Origin: Saccharomycopsis malanga
Lineage: Eukaryota; Ascomycota; Saccharomycetes; Ascoideales; Saccharomycopsidaceae
Assembly (NCBI GenBank): GCA_004014935.1
Contig: CP025323.1
Coordinates: forward strand, 2,294,001-2,358,000
Direction: 5' to 3'
DNA length: 64,000 bases
The translations under genes and the position numbers were made by a program. Below the pieces are notes generated by a model, which saw only the letters and a program-made list of their open reading frames with translations, had not been told where the DNA came from and made no database searches. This document shows positions 20,642 to 32,200 of this stretch, one piece after another. How positions within the stretch are numbered: position 1 is the first letter of the stretch; each line of letters starts with the position of its first letter.

Positions 20642-20815
20642 ACCACTGGGCCATTTGGCTCAGTGGTCAGAGCTTTCGGGGAAGAGAAAAACAAGACCTA
20701 CCAAGAACAAAGGTTCGATTCCCAAGACGACACTTTTACTCGCTGCGTTTTACGATGCTGAACGTGATTTCACAGGCAAGTGCAACTGTCTGAAACACGA
20801 CCTAGACCAACGTCT
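20642..20815 (+). repeat. SINE-A copy with intact box A and box B
   Basis: Head CCACTGGGCCATTTGGCTCA, box A TGGCTCAGTGG, then 45 bp to a perfect box B GGTTCGATTCC, the CACTTTTACTCGCTGC block, GCTGAACGTGATTTCACAGG, GCAACTGTCTGAAACACGAC and CCTAGACC. It is cut at its 3' side by the end of an inverted element B, so its own tail is missing. This is the clearest example of the Pol III promoter part. Confidence 0.9.
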
Positions 20816-21611
20816 ATGAGCACATTACGCTTTACCGAGACCCATAAAATATCTAATATACACAGGAAGTTGAAATCTGCTATTTTGACAATATATAATG
20901 ATTATTATCAAATACAACTTCCTCTGAGAACTTAAAATAAACCGTACCTTTTTGTAGCTCATAAGATAGGCATTTCTTTGGAATAAAAGCTCATTCGAGT
21001 CATGAAGGAATTATAAAAAAGACTAGAAGCAAACACAAACAATAGAATAATGTTAATAAACAAAGAATGTCTTATTAAGGGGTAAAAAACATAAATCTTA
21101 ACATATTATGTGTTATTTTAAACAAAATGGTACTTTCTCATTAATAAACAAGTTGTGGAAGCCGAATATTAAAACAGAGCGCACGGTATAAAACATTAGA
21201 TCTTAAAGAGTGTAGGAATATAGTTTTTGTATGGTTTGCTTTGTTGTAGACATTCTAAAATATGACTGAGAATAATCAACTTTTTGGAAAAATTGGCAAT
21301 TTTCCGTTATATCAAATATTTATGCGAAATTTTGATATGTTTTATAATAAATGGTACTATGATATAGCAAAAAATTTTAAAATGATATTTTATGCTTTTT
21401 TGAATCAAAATAATCTGTATAGCGTGGATTTTACTCAATAAAACGTTTAATAATTTCTTGAAAACGTCAACAGCGCGAATTGAGGACCAAAACCTCAAGT
21501 GAGGAACGCCACACTTGTTTTTCTGCACTTTTCTGCACTACTCTGCACTATTCTCCACTATTTTGTGTGGCGCATGGCCTAACCAACTTGGCCACCTGGT
21601 AATAGCAAGGC
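20816..21611 (-). repeat. Element B, copy 2 (near full length)
   Basis: The 796-bp copy reads on the - strand from GCCTTGCTATTACCAGGTGG through the tRNA-like region, the common AT-rich body and the end GGTAAAGCGTAATGTGCTC. An ATAGTA microsatellite follows its 5' side at 21612-21647. There is no coding capacity and no terminal inverted repeat. Confidence 0.85.
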
Positions 21612-22186
21612 ATATAGTAATAGTAATAGTAATAGTAATAGTAATAATGGTGAGTTATGTAATATATATATAATTGTTAGTAAGTGAGGATTTTAAGATT
21701 GGTTTTAAGAGGACAAAAGACTCGTAGATTGTGTTTTGCATGCAACTTGACTACATAATACTTTTAGCCAATATATATGCCCAATACTAGCTGTATTCTT
21801 ATCTACTTAACACTATTACCTATATATATACCCAATACTAGCTGTCTAGTTACATAATACTATTACCAATACAACCACTCAATAATATCAAACCATAACC
21901 ATAACAACTAAAGTTACACCACACATTATTAAGCGCTTACTAAGCGATATCAGGTGACTGTTATTATAGTGCGGTGGTTTAAAATTATAGGTACATTAGG
22001 CTGTTTTAGAGTAATTTAGGCAAAGAGGTTAATGTGTTCTTTTCAAGGTGGAGTGTTTTTTTTGTAATAATTCTGTATTTTGGAGGTATTGTTATTATTT
22101 GATTAATATTAAACAAAAGAAAGATAGAGTCTAGTACAGGGTGGGTAAAAGGCTTTGCCATATTATCTAGTAGTTAAGCTGAAAAA

Positions 22187-24139
22187 ATGACAAATTATTA
22201 TAATTATAATGGACAGAAGGATCTTCCGCCGGTGCCACCCAAGGTTTTAGGAGGCGACACTGGGCATCCAGGAGCATATAAGCAACACACAAATAGTTTT
22301 TCAAGGGCGGAGGATGATTTTAATTTTGTTGATCCAAATTCGCACATCGACAACTCGATCCGGGACAACGTATTTCGGCCGGCGAACCCAAATTTGAGTT
22401 TGAACAACCGCATTATTTATGACTACGACACGGACAACGAGTCGGAAGGTGGTGCGCTTGGGTACCATGGGAAGACGGCCAACCAAAGAGAACTTGCCCG
22501 GACAAACCACGAGAATGAGTTTTACATGCAATCGAACAAGTCGGATTTGTCACGACAAAGTAGCACCAAGTCGAATCCGTTTAAAGAAGACCCGTTCAGC
22601 GAGGCTTCTAAGAGACACAGTAGGAGCCGGCCATTAAACGACGTAGAGGAGCCAAACGATAGCTTCGACAACGTGCCTATTAAATCGGATCCGGCAGCGA
22701 CGTCGCTTCTTAATCCGTACCGGAATAATCGGTTCTACAACAATGAGTCCCGAACGATAAACGGCGGGTTTCGTGTAAACGACGAGTTTGGCCCCAACGA
22801 GCTTCGGCCGCGGTTTGTATCAGATCCAGCGAGCGACAAGAAGCCGTCGGGGTTGTTGGTGTGGCGCGGTAAGAAGCTCCCAATAGTAAACTACGTGTTG
22901 ACGGTGATCCAGGTAATTGTGTTTATTGTAGAGTTGGGCAAGATGGGCCTGTATACGGGAAGCCCTGTGCAAACAAAACCGTACTTCAATCCCATGATAG
23001 GACCTTCGAGTTATGTCCAGATAAACATGGGGTCCCGGTTTGCTCCCTGTATGATTGACATTCCTGGAATCACAAACTACACATCCAACGTATTTCCGTG
23101 TCCAAACTCCACCGATGTCAGCTCGGGATGTCCCTTGAACGTGCTCTGTGGCCTTGGTGGTGTAGAACAGAAGCCCGATGGGTTCAGGCCCCGCCAATGG
23201 TATAGAATCGTAACCCCCATCTTTCTCCATGCGGGATTCATCCATATTATCTGTAACATGCTTTTGCAAGTGATGCTAGGCGTTGATATGGAGCGCCAGA
23301 TAGGGCTGGTCACTTATCTAGTCATCTATATGACTGCAGGCATCTCGGGCAACATTTTCGGCGCAAACTTTGCTCAAAACGGCCTTTCTTCCACTGGTGC
23401 CAGTGGCGCTTTGTTTGGAATCATCGGTGTCAATTTGATCCATTTCTTATTCTTCACCAACAGATTGCAAATGCATCCCAAAACTTACAGAAAAAACTTG
23501 TCCTATCTCATCTTCGAAATCATCTTCACCTTGGTTCTTGGCTTACTTCCTGGCTTGGACAACTTCAGCCACATTGGTGGCTTTGTAGCTGGCTGTTTGC
23601 TCAGCGTGGTTTTACTTAAAGATCCCAACTTCATCTTCCAAGAAAGATACCGTTATCAACGTGACCCTTCCGATATCAACAAGTCTGCCATTCCTGCTAG
23701 AAACAGCTTGAACTCCTTCACCCCCTTTGAGTACGACGGCGCTGCTGAACGTGCTAACGCTGCAAACACTAACACTGATCATATCAGAACCATCAACTCC
23801 AAAGTCGAGGAATTCTTGCCTAACATCCATATCAGAAAAACCCCGGTCTTTTTCGGTTGGGTCGGCGCCAGAATAGTCTGCGGCTTGCTCATCTTCCTTT
23901 GGTTTTATTTCCTAAGTATAAACTTCTTCAGAAACGGCGGAGGCCATTGCTCCTGGTGCCAATACCTCAGTTGTATCCCTGTCAGAGATTGGTGTACCAT
24001 GGGCAAAATTGAACTCGACAACTTGTCTGGCGGCACCAGCACCGCTTCCTTATTGATAATCAACTTTTTCATCTTTTTCGTCGCCTCCCATTTCAAAATT
24101 ATTTCGACCAGACTTTCAACAAAAGTCAAGCAACAATGA
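22187..24139 (+). CDS. Rhomboid-family intramembrane serine protease
   Basis: A 650-residue membrane protein. The first 225 residues are a charged, disordered cytosolic domain with a DLPPVPPK polyproline motif that could bind SH3 domains. The membrane domain starts near residue 230 (IVNYVLTVIQVIVFIVELG). A Cys-rich loop with CPNSTDVSSGCPLNVLCGLG precedes the rhomboid core: HAGFIHIICNMLLQ, the catalytic serine in GASGALFG (Ser406) and the catalytic histidine in FSHIGGF (His462). Two more hydrophobic segments close the protein (FFGWVGARIVCGLLIFLWF, ASLLIINFFIFFVASHF). Catalytic Ser and His are kept, so it should be active rather than an iRhom. It differs from mitochondrial Pcp1 and from Rbd2. 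The substrate is unknown. Confidence 0.9.
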   Translation: MTNYYNYNGQKDLPPVPPKVLGGDTGHPGAYKQHTNSFSRAEDDFNFVDPNSHIDNSIRDNVFRPANPNLSLNNRIIYDYDTDNESEGGALGYHGKTANQRELARTNHENEFYMQSNKSDLSRQSSTKSNPFKEDPFSEASKRHSRSRPLNDVEEPNDSFDNVPIKSDPAATSLLNPYRNNRFYNNESRTINGGFRVNDEFGPNELRPRFVSDPASDKKPSGLLVWRGKKLPIVNYVLTVIQVIVFIVELGKMGLYTGSPVQTKPYFNPMIGPSSYVQINMGSRFAPCMIDIPGITNYTSNVFPCPNSTDVSSGCPLNVLCGLGGVEQKPDGFRPRQWYRIVTPIFLHAGFIHIICNMLLQVMLGVDMERQIGLVTYLVIYMTAGISGNIFGANFAQNGLSSTGASGALFGIIGVNLIHFLFFTNRLQMHPKTYRKNLSYLIFEIIFTLVLGLLPGLDNFSHIGGFVAGCLLSVVLLKDPNFIFQERYRYQRDPSDINKSAIPARNSLNSFTPFEYDGAAERANAANTNTDHIRTINSKVEEFLPNIHIRKTPVFFGWVGARIVCGLLIFLWFYFLSINFFRNGGGHCSWCQYLSCIPVRDWCTMGKIELDNLSGGTSTASLLIINFFIFFVASHFKIISTRLSTKVKQQ

Positions 24140-24514
24140 TTGTTTTTTTGATGATTCTTTTTTTCCGTCTATAATCTAATTACCATTTGTATAGATATTT
24201 GTTTTTTCTTCTGGTATTGTTGTAATGCTTTATGTTTGCGATTTTCCATACAAATCTTGCTGTAACACTGTAGTGATTAATTGAGTGAATGTAATTATAC
24301 TGTTTGAAAATTTGTAACAGAAGTCTCGTCCATATTTGATTCAAATTTTGCATATTCTCATACCTATTCACTGCGTTACAAAGTTTTGCTTTGAAATGAA
24401 AACATAGTTGAGTGGGTGTAACTGTATCAAGTTGACTTGTACATTGGCTAACACTTAATCCTCATTGGGTGTTCATATACAGTTGGCTATAGATTGGAAA
24501 ATATAAAATTTGTT

Positions 24515-24718
24515 AGCCGCTGGGCCGTATGGCTCAGTGGCCAGTGCTCTCTGAGAATAGAAAATGACCTAACAGGCTCAAGGGTGTGCAGCTTATAATT
24601 ACCAGGACATGATTGGTTTTCTCCACTGGGTTTTACCAAGTCCTTTAGACGTAGCGCGTATATCCGAAACTGACATTTACTGGGCTCGAAATATATGATA
24701 TTATTATTATTATTATTA
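24515..24718 (+). repeat. SINE-A copy with complete tail (short subtype)
   Basis: Head GCCGCTGGGCCGTATGGCTC with box A, AGTGCTCTCTGAGAA, CCTAACAGGCTC, then ACTGGGTTTTACCAAGTCC, AACTGACATTTACTGGGCTC, GAAATATATGATATT and six ATT units. The body between box A and the 3' block is shortened and box B is degenerate. It lies downstream of the rhomboid gene. Confidence 0.88.
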
Positions 24719-25166
24719 CACATCCTGAAAGACAATCTATAATACATTTCAGAATATATCAATTTATACACAGAGCTATAAGTGATTAACCTAGCATAAT
24801 TTGATATATTTAGTCCGCTCTCTTTTCATCGCACGTATAGTAAACCAAGATTAAAATTTAACAACTTTTATTATTCAATGTTTGAATGCACTGATTTTCA
24901 CTCTGTTTTTACACTGGTTCTACTCTTTACTTTATTTATCTATCGCTTAGTTAGTCTTCTACTAACTTAAAGCATCTCAAGTTTCATTATATAAGTCAGT
25001 AAACCCTTTTCTAGCTGGTTATAACATACGGTTTATACGACTCAATTAAAACTTCGTTAATTGTTAACAATGTGCTACTCATTAATACCTATAGCCCCGG
25101 TACATTTTAAACATACCGTTTGAAGGCCCTGTTTCAGATTATCAGAAAAATATAGTCAGAGCTATT

Positions 25167-26582
25167 CTATTTGACAGTCTTTTCCAACAGCCTCTTCATG
25201 AACCCACCGAAGCTCTCGAAAATTTTATAGCGAGCCCCATAATTCCAGTATATGACGACCTGGTCTTTCTGCCTATCGTGAAAGATCCAAAATCTTGACT
25301 TCTCGCTCGAGTCAAAATCTATAGGCTGAGCCTCAATTTTCCTTTTCTTTGTAGGGGTCTGTTTTTCTTGATTCTCAGTCAATCTCTTCATTTTACGTCT
25401 ATATGATCTGGACCAAACGTCGCCAGGGACCTCTAGAATGTATAGAGGCACATTATATGGCTTGTACCGGCTAGAGATACTAATATTTTCAACAAGCAAT
25501 GATGTATGCTTGAGCTGATTTAGGACTCTTTCGATTTCAACCGACCTGTTTGCTTTACTGTTTATTATAAATACCAGATTTATACCATTTAAACCTGCAA
25601 ACTTGGCTTTATGAGGATGCCCCAAGAAGTTTGGTAAATGGTACTGCTGGAAACTCCAAGCAATGATCCATCGTACAATTGGAGTTGCAGATTTCTTGTA
25701 TTCATTGTCTTTGTTTAGAAATTTTTGCAAGTACACAGTTTCTTCACAACTTGCATTATTACTATTAGTATCCGGATTCAATTCGAATATTCCAAAATTT
25801 GTAATCTCCTGTTTTCTGAGTTCTTCAACAATTGGCTCTAAGGAAGAAAACCTGCCAACCATCGAAGTGTACCAACGTATGTTTTTAGCTGGGCCAGTTT
25901 GGTTGGATATACTTTCCTTTACAAGTCTCTTTACAAACTCTGTCTCGCCGCCTTGGCAATACAATTCAGAGTCGATGGCCACCAAATTAGTGGCAGCCAT
26001 TTTGTTTTCTTGAGCACATTTTTCCAAACTATCAAAAAAAGGAGGATTGCAAATAGTTATAAAGGACTGACCATTTTCAGATATCCAATCTGGATCTATA
26101 AACTGGTCCTTAGCGTCAGTTTTATAAAGTGTGATTCTGTCAGCCAAACTGGGGTTCAACGCAATATTGTCTTTTGCCTTGTTAAAGGAGTCATTGTTAC
26201 ATTCTGTAGCAATAAACAGGCATTGCTTATTTAAAGAACAGCCTAGCAATGGATATATTGCACTAGAACCTGTGCCGATATCTATTACACACAACTTTTC
26301 CTCCGGCAGCTTGCAAAATAGCAGTAATGTCTCTATCCATTTTAAATACAAATATCTATTAGGAATTCGAGGACACAAGTTGGAGGGAGACAACCGGATG
26401 TTTATATTATGATATTTAATGAGAATAGTAGTGGTTAAATCCATCAATGCTTGATGGTTTGTAAAGATATATTTTCCATCTACATAAAACCTCTGTTTCA
26501 ACTCTGGATACTCAGAAACAAGGAGAGAAAAGTCGTAATAAATCGGCCGAACAACCAGATTCCAAGTTAGCCCTTCTATCAT
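25167..26582 (-). CDS. METTL16-type RNA m6A methyltransferase (U6 snRNA)
   Basis: A 471-residue class I methyltransferase of the METTL16/RlmF family (DUF890). Known relatives (human METTL16, fission yeast Mtl16, plant FIO1) N6-methylate the U6 snRNA ACAGA box. The frame opens earlier, but the first ATG gives MIEGLTWNLVVRPIYYDFSL. Landmarks are the long N-terminal helical region (YPELKQRFYVDGKYIFTNHQ), the SAM-binding VIDIGTGSSAIYPLLG, the ATECNNDSFNKAKDNI strand, the catalytic NPPF motif (TICNPPFFDS) and the downstream GGETEFVKRLVKES and WYTSMVGRFSSLEPIV blocks. A basic segment (RRKMKRLTENQEKQTPTKKRK) near the C-terminus could bind RNA. S. cerevisiae has no homologue. It is divergent from PSF1. 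Confidence 0.88.
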   Translation of the reverse strand: MIEGLTWNLVVRPIYYDFSLLVSEYPELKQRFYVDGKYIFTNHQALMDLTTTILIKYHNINIRLSPSNLCPRIPNRYLYLKWIETLLLFCKLPEEKLCVIDIGTGSSAIYPLLGCSLNKQCLFIATECNNDSFNKAKDNIALNPSLADRITLYKTDAKDQFIDPDWISENGQSFITICNPPFFDSLEKCAQENKMAATNLVAIDSELYCQGGETEFVKRLVKESISNQTGPAKNIRWYTSMVGRFSSLEPIVEELRKQEITNFGIFELNPDTNSNNASCEETVYLQKFLNKDNEYKKSATPIVRWIIAWSFQQYHLPNFLGHPHKAKFAGLNGINLVFIINSKANRSVEIERVLNQLKHTSLLVENISISSRYKPYNVPLYILEVPGDVWSRSYRRKMKRLTENQEKQTPTKKRKIEAQPIDFDSSEKSRFWIFHDRQKDQVVIYWNYGARYKIFESFGGFMKRLLEKTVK

Positions 26583-26821
26583 TATAATTAGCTGATATTG
26601 GGTGATTATAATCAACTTATATTGGGTGATTATAAAATTATATTAGGATAATTAGGGCGCATATAATGTGCATTAAGAAAATCAAAATAACCAGCCGATG
26701 CGCTTTTAATAATTTTTAATACTGCGTAATACTAACTTATCTAATAGATATCACCTACGAATAAGTATCAACTACTCATTTATCACTAACAAATAATATC
26801 CATCAAAATATAGAGGACAAG

Positions 26822-27397
26822 ATGTATGGAGACATTGCTAACAAGTTGATATTGGATGCCAAAAGAACCAAAAACTTGGAAACCTTGCCCATATATAAGG
26901 AAGACACGATACGATCAGTTATCAAAGAAATCAACACATTACAATCACAACTAGATAGGCTAGAATCCACACCTGGAGCAGATAGTCAAGACGTGGACAG
27001 AAACATCCAGGTGTTTGTGAATCATCTTATAATGAGAAGAAACAAGCGCATATTACTTGCCTATGAAAGATTACGCGCCGACAAGTTGGATAAATTGGCC
27101 TGGGATAATGTCGAGCCCTCAGAAGAAGTATTACAGAACCTAAACTTTGTAGAATCGCAATACTTGGAAGAATACAATGAGTTGTTGACTAATTATAAAA
27201 ACGAAATACCCGACATAGATCTCAGCGGCTCGCTAGAACCTCCAAGCGAGGTCTTTATAGATGTAAGAGTGCTCAAGGATGCTGGAGAAATTCAGACAGA
27301 GTATGGTGTGTTCAACTTGACCAAAGATAGTCAGTTCTTTGTAAGACATGCCGATGTAGAAAGACTTATTCAACAGGGGTATTTACGGAAAATATAA
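26822..27397 (+). CDS. PSF1: GINS complex subunit Psf1
   Basis: Psf1 is a subunit of the GINS tetramer, part of the CMG replicative helicase. The 191-residue protein starts with the hallmark MYGDIANKLILDAKRTKNLE and ends with DIDLSGSLEPPSEVFIDVRV, KDAGEIQTEYGVFNL, SQFFVRHADVERLIQQGYL, nearly identical to the yeast B domain. RRNKRILLAYERLRADKLD is the conserved central helix. Length is close to the yeast 208. A TACTAAC with a nearby AG lies 70-90 bp upstream and could mark a 5' UTR intron, but no donor was identified. Confidence 0.96.
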   Translation: MYGDIANKLILDAKRTKNLETLPIYKEDTIRSVIKEINTLQSQLDRLESTPGADSQDVDRNIQVFVNHLIMRRNKRILLAYERLRADKLDKLAWDNVEPSEEVLQNLNFVESQYLEEYNELLTNYKNEIPDIDLSGSLEPPSEVFIDVRVLKDAGEIQTEYGVFNLTKDSQFFVRHADVERLIQQGYLRKI

Positions 27398-28662
27398 ATG
27401 TCTCACTAAGCAATTACTATGGGACAGATAATGGTTATTAAGCCTTACAAAACTGACATGTACTGATTAGCTATATGATGTCATCAGTTCTGTTGATTAT
27501 TGCAATAAGTTGAGTTATTTGGTCACTAATACAACTGTTTCTCCACAATTGTAAGAAATCAAAAGTAGAGTTCCTTCTTGGAGTATAAGGACTTTACTAT
27601 TTCTATAGATTTTTTTTTTTCATTCTAGATTTTTGTAATTTTTTATTCAAAATGACCAAGGGATGGTAATTCATGAGTGGTGTTTGTTTCGTTTGTTTCG
27701 TTTGTTTCAAACTGGAAGGTTTAAATAATGCTACTATGGAAAAAGCATCAATTTGAAGAATAGGTCGAGTGAGATTGAGGGTACGTTCATACGTTATTTT
27801 AATCATATTAAACTGGCCTTTCGTGGGATGGTTTTCGTTTGTTTTCTTTTCTTCTTCTTGCCCTTTTTACATAATCAACTGATTTCCAATCTCCATTAAC
27901 ACAAACTTTTCGTAATATTGTGGAGATCTCTAAGTGGATAAAATGACAAGGACACTTCTGAGTAGCCACTAGTACTTACTTACAATCTCACTTACAGCAT
28001 TTTGATAGTTATTTTTAACTATACAGTTGAGAACAGCTGTTACAATGGTGTTAATCGGGTCTACAATCCTCTTCCTATATTGTACACTTCTTGCCATTAC
28101 ATATTCTCTTCAGTATGATATATTGGACTGTGCTGTTTATCCCTTAAGCCTAGTAGCGCAGGATGCTCAACACGATAAGTCATGCTCTTCTATTTGCATT
28201 ACAGTTAATATGGTACCTCTTGGAACTTTTTGAAAACTAGTTTATTGACAGGTTCAAGACGCTACTTGATGGTTGACGCGGCCTCTTTCCAGAATGGTCA
28301 CGGATCGATGGTTATCCTAGACTAGGACGCGTCGTCACTACTGAGCATTTGAATGTTATTTTTAACTACATTTTGCAATCACAAATCTGTTTCAAATGTC
28401 ATAAAGTTCAGTAATTATTTGATGTATTGTTAATCAAAAACGCTTTGTAATGAAATTACCGTTTTTGGACTTGACAATGAAGACTGCGTTACTGAATCGA
28501 ACAATAAGATTTCCTAATATGGAGAAACTAATGATTATGTGGATCAATATACTAAGCGAGGGCAAAGTTTCAGGCTTGACAGTTTTTGAGGCATGAGTCT
28601 TTATATAGACTGGGTTTTCGCTCTATTGAAAATCGACTAGTTGTAAATGATGTATAGGAAAA
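27398..28662. other. Spacer PSF1 to STE6 remnant
   Basis: A 1.26-kb AT-rich stretch with a GTTTGTTTC triplet repeat (27680-27705). There is no gene that I can support; the short frame at 28027-28233 has no family resemblance. Confidence 0.4.
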
Positions 28663-31600
28663 ATGTCGAAATTAACTAATGATATATTTCAAATCATAGA
28701 TATCACGCCTGTGGTCAGTGAGAAGAGCATCAGCAAAGACAAGGATTTGGAAAGAACAAAATGGAAGAATCCGTTTTTGTTTTTGACTTTGAAAGAAGTT
28801 TTTGTTTTGATTTTTGCTCTTATTTTAGCAATTGTCTCTGGGCTTACGCCTGCTATTTCCTGTGTTCTATTGGGAAGAGTTTTCAATGTTTTAGCTTCAT
28901 ACTCTTTGGGAACGTATGTAAATTACAGCATTTTTGTCCATGACGCTGCGTTGACGTCCACCTCACTAGTGATACTTGGGGCCGGAAACTTTCTAATTGT
29001 ATGGGCGACAATGTATGTTTGGATGGTTCTAGGAGAGCACCAGATTTTTCGCGTGAGAAATCTAGTGTTCAAGACCTATTTGGAGAAGCCCTTCTCATGG
29101 TATGATTCCAATGCGCAGCTATTAGGAGATTTGACCCAGATCAATAGATGTATGGAGGAATTAAGAGCAGGAAGCTCTGAAGCATTGGCATTTACCATTC
29201 AGCTGATTGTGACGGTTATTACCAGCATCGTGGTGTCGTTCTACTATTCTGCTGTGTTGACGTTGGTTGTTCTAGTTTCTTTTCTGTTGATTATAACTCT
29301 TTCGTTTATATTCAACATGATGATTCAAAGAAACCAAGGGCTTGAAAACCAGGAGGCCGCAAAATCTTCAGATATACTCAGCTGGATGCTTGAATCGAGC
29401 CTGTTAATAAAGCATTCCTTGGCCTAAAAGTACGAAATAGACAAACTCAATGTTTCTAGTTTCCAATCGGCCGCGTATTTTACCAAAACCAACTTGTATT
29501 CTTCTTTGCAGTCCGGAACACTAAAAGTATTGGTCATGATGTTATTTTTGCAGGCGTTTTGGTTTGGAAGCCACTTGGTCAAGACTGATATGATTGAAGC
29601 AGGCACTGTCTTGATATGTCTTTCTGCGTGTTTGATGTTCTCCACCACCTTTTCCACGTTGACTCAGCATTTCATTTTCCTTTACAAAGCTTATGTGGCT
29701 ATGAAGACCATCTACAGGTTTGTCAACGAGCCTGAGGCCCTGGAAACCGGTGAAGATCCGCAAAGGTTTGGGTCTGGAGAAATAACTTTTAAAAAGGTGA
29801 CTTTTGCATACCCAGCCAGGCCAGAAACGCCGGTATTAAATGCCTGTGATGTTAAGTTTGTTCCAAAACAGCTCAACTTTGTAGTAGGAAAGTCTGGGTC
29901 TGAAAAGTCCACCATAAGCAGTCTTATATTAGGTCTCTACAGGCCTCAGCAGGGAACTGTTCTTGTGGATGGCATCTCCGTAGAAACATTAAGCCAGAAA
30001 TGGTTGACTCTGTATATCACTTTGGTGCAGCAAGATTTCGCCTTGTTTGACATGTCTATCAAGGATAACATTGCCTTGGGTATAATAGATCCTTTCTGCG
30101 AAGACTCTCTTTCTCAGAATGAGCTTGTTGATGAAGCGCTCAGAAACGCTGTTTTGGACGACACGGTTTCCAGCCTTTCTGAGGGCATCAACAGCAATGG
30201 AAAGGCGCTCAGTGGCGGCCAGCAGCAATGTGTTGCCTTGGCTAGAGGATCTGTGAGAAACACACCAATAATGATACTTGACGAGATATTTCCGGCTTGG
30301 ATCTGGCCACCAGAAAGAAAGCCATTGGCAATTTGAGGAGCTTGAGAAAAGACAAAACCACCATTATCATCATGCATCATTTGGATGATATCGAAGACTC
30401 TGATATGGTGTATTTGATGGACGAAGGAACTGTTCTGGCTAAGGGTGCAAAACGAGAGTTGGTCGAACTGAACAAAAGCTTTCAAGCTTTGGAAAAGGAC
30501 TACAATGAGGGGAAAATTGACGACGTTTCTGACTTTTACGAGAATTATCTTGATGTATACCAACAAGACAAAAAAAGGCAGTCTTTGTTCTCCATAAATA
30601 ATGAATATAAAGGAGAGGATCTAGCCTTATTGAATCTAGACATTTCCGACTACAGGTCCCACCAACAGTAAAGATCACAGCTGTTAGGAAATGAGGAAGA
30701 GCCGTCGCCAGTCAAAGAAACAGAAAAGACCTTGAATAAAGGAATTTTTGAAATTTTCTGGTTTATGAGAAAAACTATGGCAAACACTTACATTTATATA
30801 ATAGGGATATTCACTGCAATTCTCAATGGTAGCTTAACTCCTCTTTTTTCCTTCTTTCTTGCCAAGTTGGTGGAAGGAATAGTTCCCCAGGACTCCTCTA
30901 TAGGCCTGGCTAGCTATAATCTCAAATGGTCCATGGTTTTGGTAGGAATAATCATTCTAGACGGGCTGACAACGTTTGCAAAGACAGCCATCTTGGGATA
31001 TTGTAGTGAGAAATGGATAGTTTTGCTTCGGCAGACAATATTCAAAAAACTAATATACCAGGAAACACAATGGTTTGATAAAAACAGTTCGTTGTATGCG
31101 GAAATCATTGCCTTACTTATGAACGACTCCAGAGACTTGCGGTTTTTGGTGTCCGATTTTCTTTCATTGATCTCTACTGTAGTTGTCATGTTGTTCCTCG
31201 GGCTTGTTTTTGCTTTGGTGGTTGGCTGGAAACTCTCGTTGGTAGGAATCGCCATCGTTGTGTTGTTTGGTGTGTTGACCATTTGTTACTCTGTGATCAT
31301 GCAAAAGGCTGAGAACAACTACAAGTTGAGAGTCACAGTCTTGGAAAACGGCTTCTATGAGGTTATCACTGGTATCAAAACAGTACAATGTTTATATTTG
31401 AAAGACTATTTTGACATCCGCTTCAAAAGCCACAATAATCTGATCAGATCCGAAGGAACCAAAAGAGCTGCCTATATAGGCATTGGTATTTCCTTGAGCA
31501 ACTTTCTCTCTTTTGCCGCCCAAAGCATTTTCCTCTATTACGGCCTCGTCTTGGTGGGAAAAAAGGAGTATACCAACGGAAAACTAATGCAGGTCTACAG

Positions 31601-32200
31601 TTTATTGATCTTCACCACCATGACAATTGTTCAGGCGGTCTCCCAATTGTCAGATATCACCAGAGGCCAACGAGCAGGAACCCATCTAATGAGACTCATT
31701 AATCTTCCCGAATCACCGTTGGAAACAGAAGGAAACTTGCTCATAGCCAATAATGATGAAATCCTCATACAATTCCAAAACGTCAGCTTCTCCTACAACA
31801 CTACTCATACGGTTCTCAAGGATATCAATCTCAATATACATAGAGGCGAGGTGGTTGCCTAGAAAAAGTAAACTTGTATGAGTTTATACTGAATTTGCCC
31901 CATGGAATTAACACCATCATAGGCGGTAAAGCTTCTGATAGCCTCTTGTCTGGCGGCCAAGCCCAAAGACTTTCTATTGCTAGAGCAATGCTTAGAAAAC
32001 CGCACATCTTGATCATGGATGAATGCACCTCAGCTTTGGACCCCAAAAGTACTAAACAAATATGCAGCTTTATTCAGCAAACTTTGGTCAGCAACAACCC
32101 ACAGAAGGTTACAACTTTGCTAATCACCCACTCTCTAGAAGTTACAAGAGTGGCAACCCGTGAAATAAAGCTAGATAACCGTAGGGTGGTGAGATGCTAA
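28663..32200 (+). pseudogene. STE6: Inactivated a-factor exporter gene STE6 (ABC-B transporter)
   Basis: This is a full-length relic of the ABC transporter that exports the prenylated a-factor mating pheromone. The order TMD1, NBD1, TMD2, NBD2 is still seen and closely follows yeast Ste6: NAQLLGDLTQINRCMEELRA in TMD1, FGSGEITFKKVTFAYPARPE before NBD1, GYCSEKWIVLLRQTIFKKL and DLRFLVSDFLSLISTVV in TMD2, RGQRAGTHLMRLINLPESPL and LLSGGQAQRLSIARAMLRKP with DECTSALDP in NBD2. It cannot make an intact protein. In-frame stops interrupt TMD1 (29425-29427) and the linker (30669-30671), a frameshift lies at about 30290 in NBD1, and a deletion near 31862-31875 removes NBD2 Walker A through the Q-loop. 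In NBD1, Walker A reads GKSGSEKST instead of GSGKST and the signature is LSGGQQQCVALARG. The many remaining conserved blocks suggest fairly recent loss. Confidence 0.93.

Noticed and set aside
26731-26760. TACTAAC with a nearby AG before PSF1 as a 5' UTR intron end
   Set aside because: No matching donor was found with confidence, so it is left as a note only.
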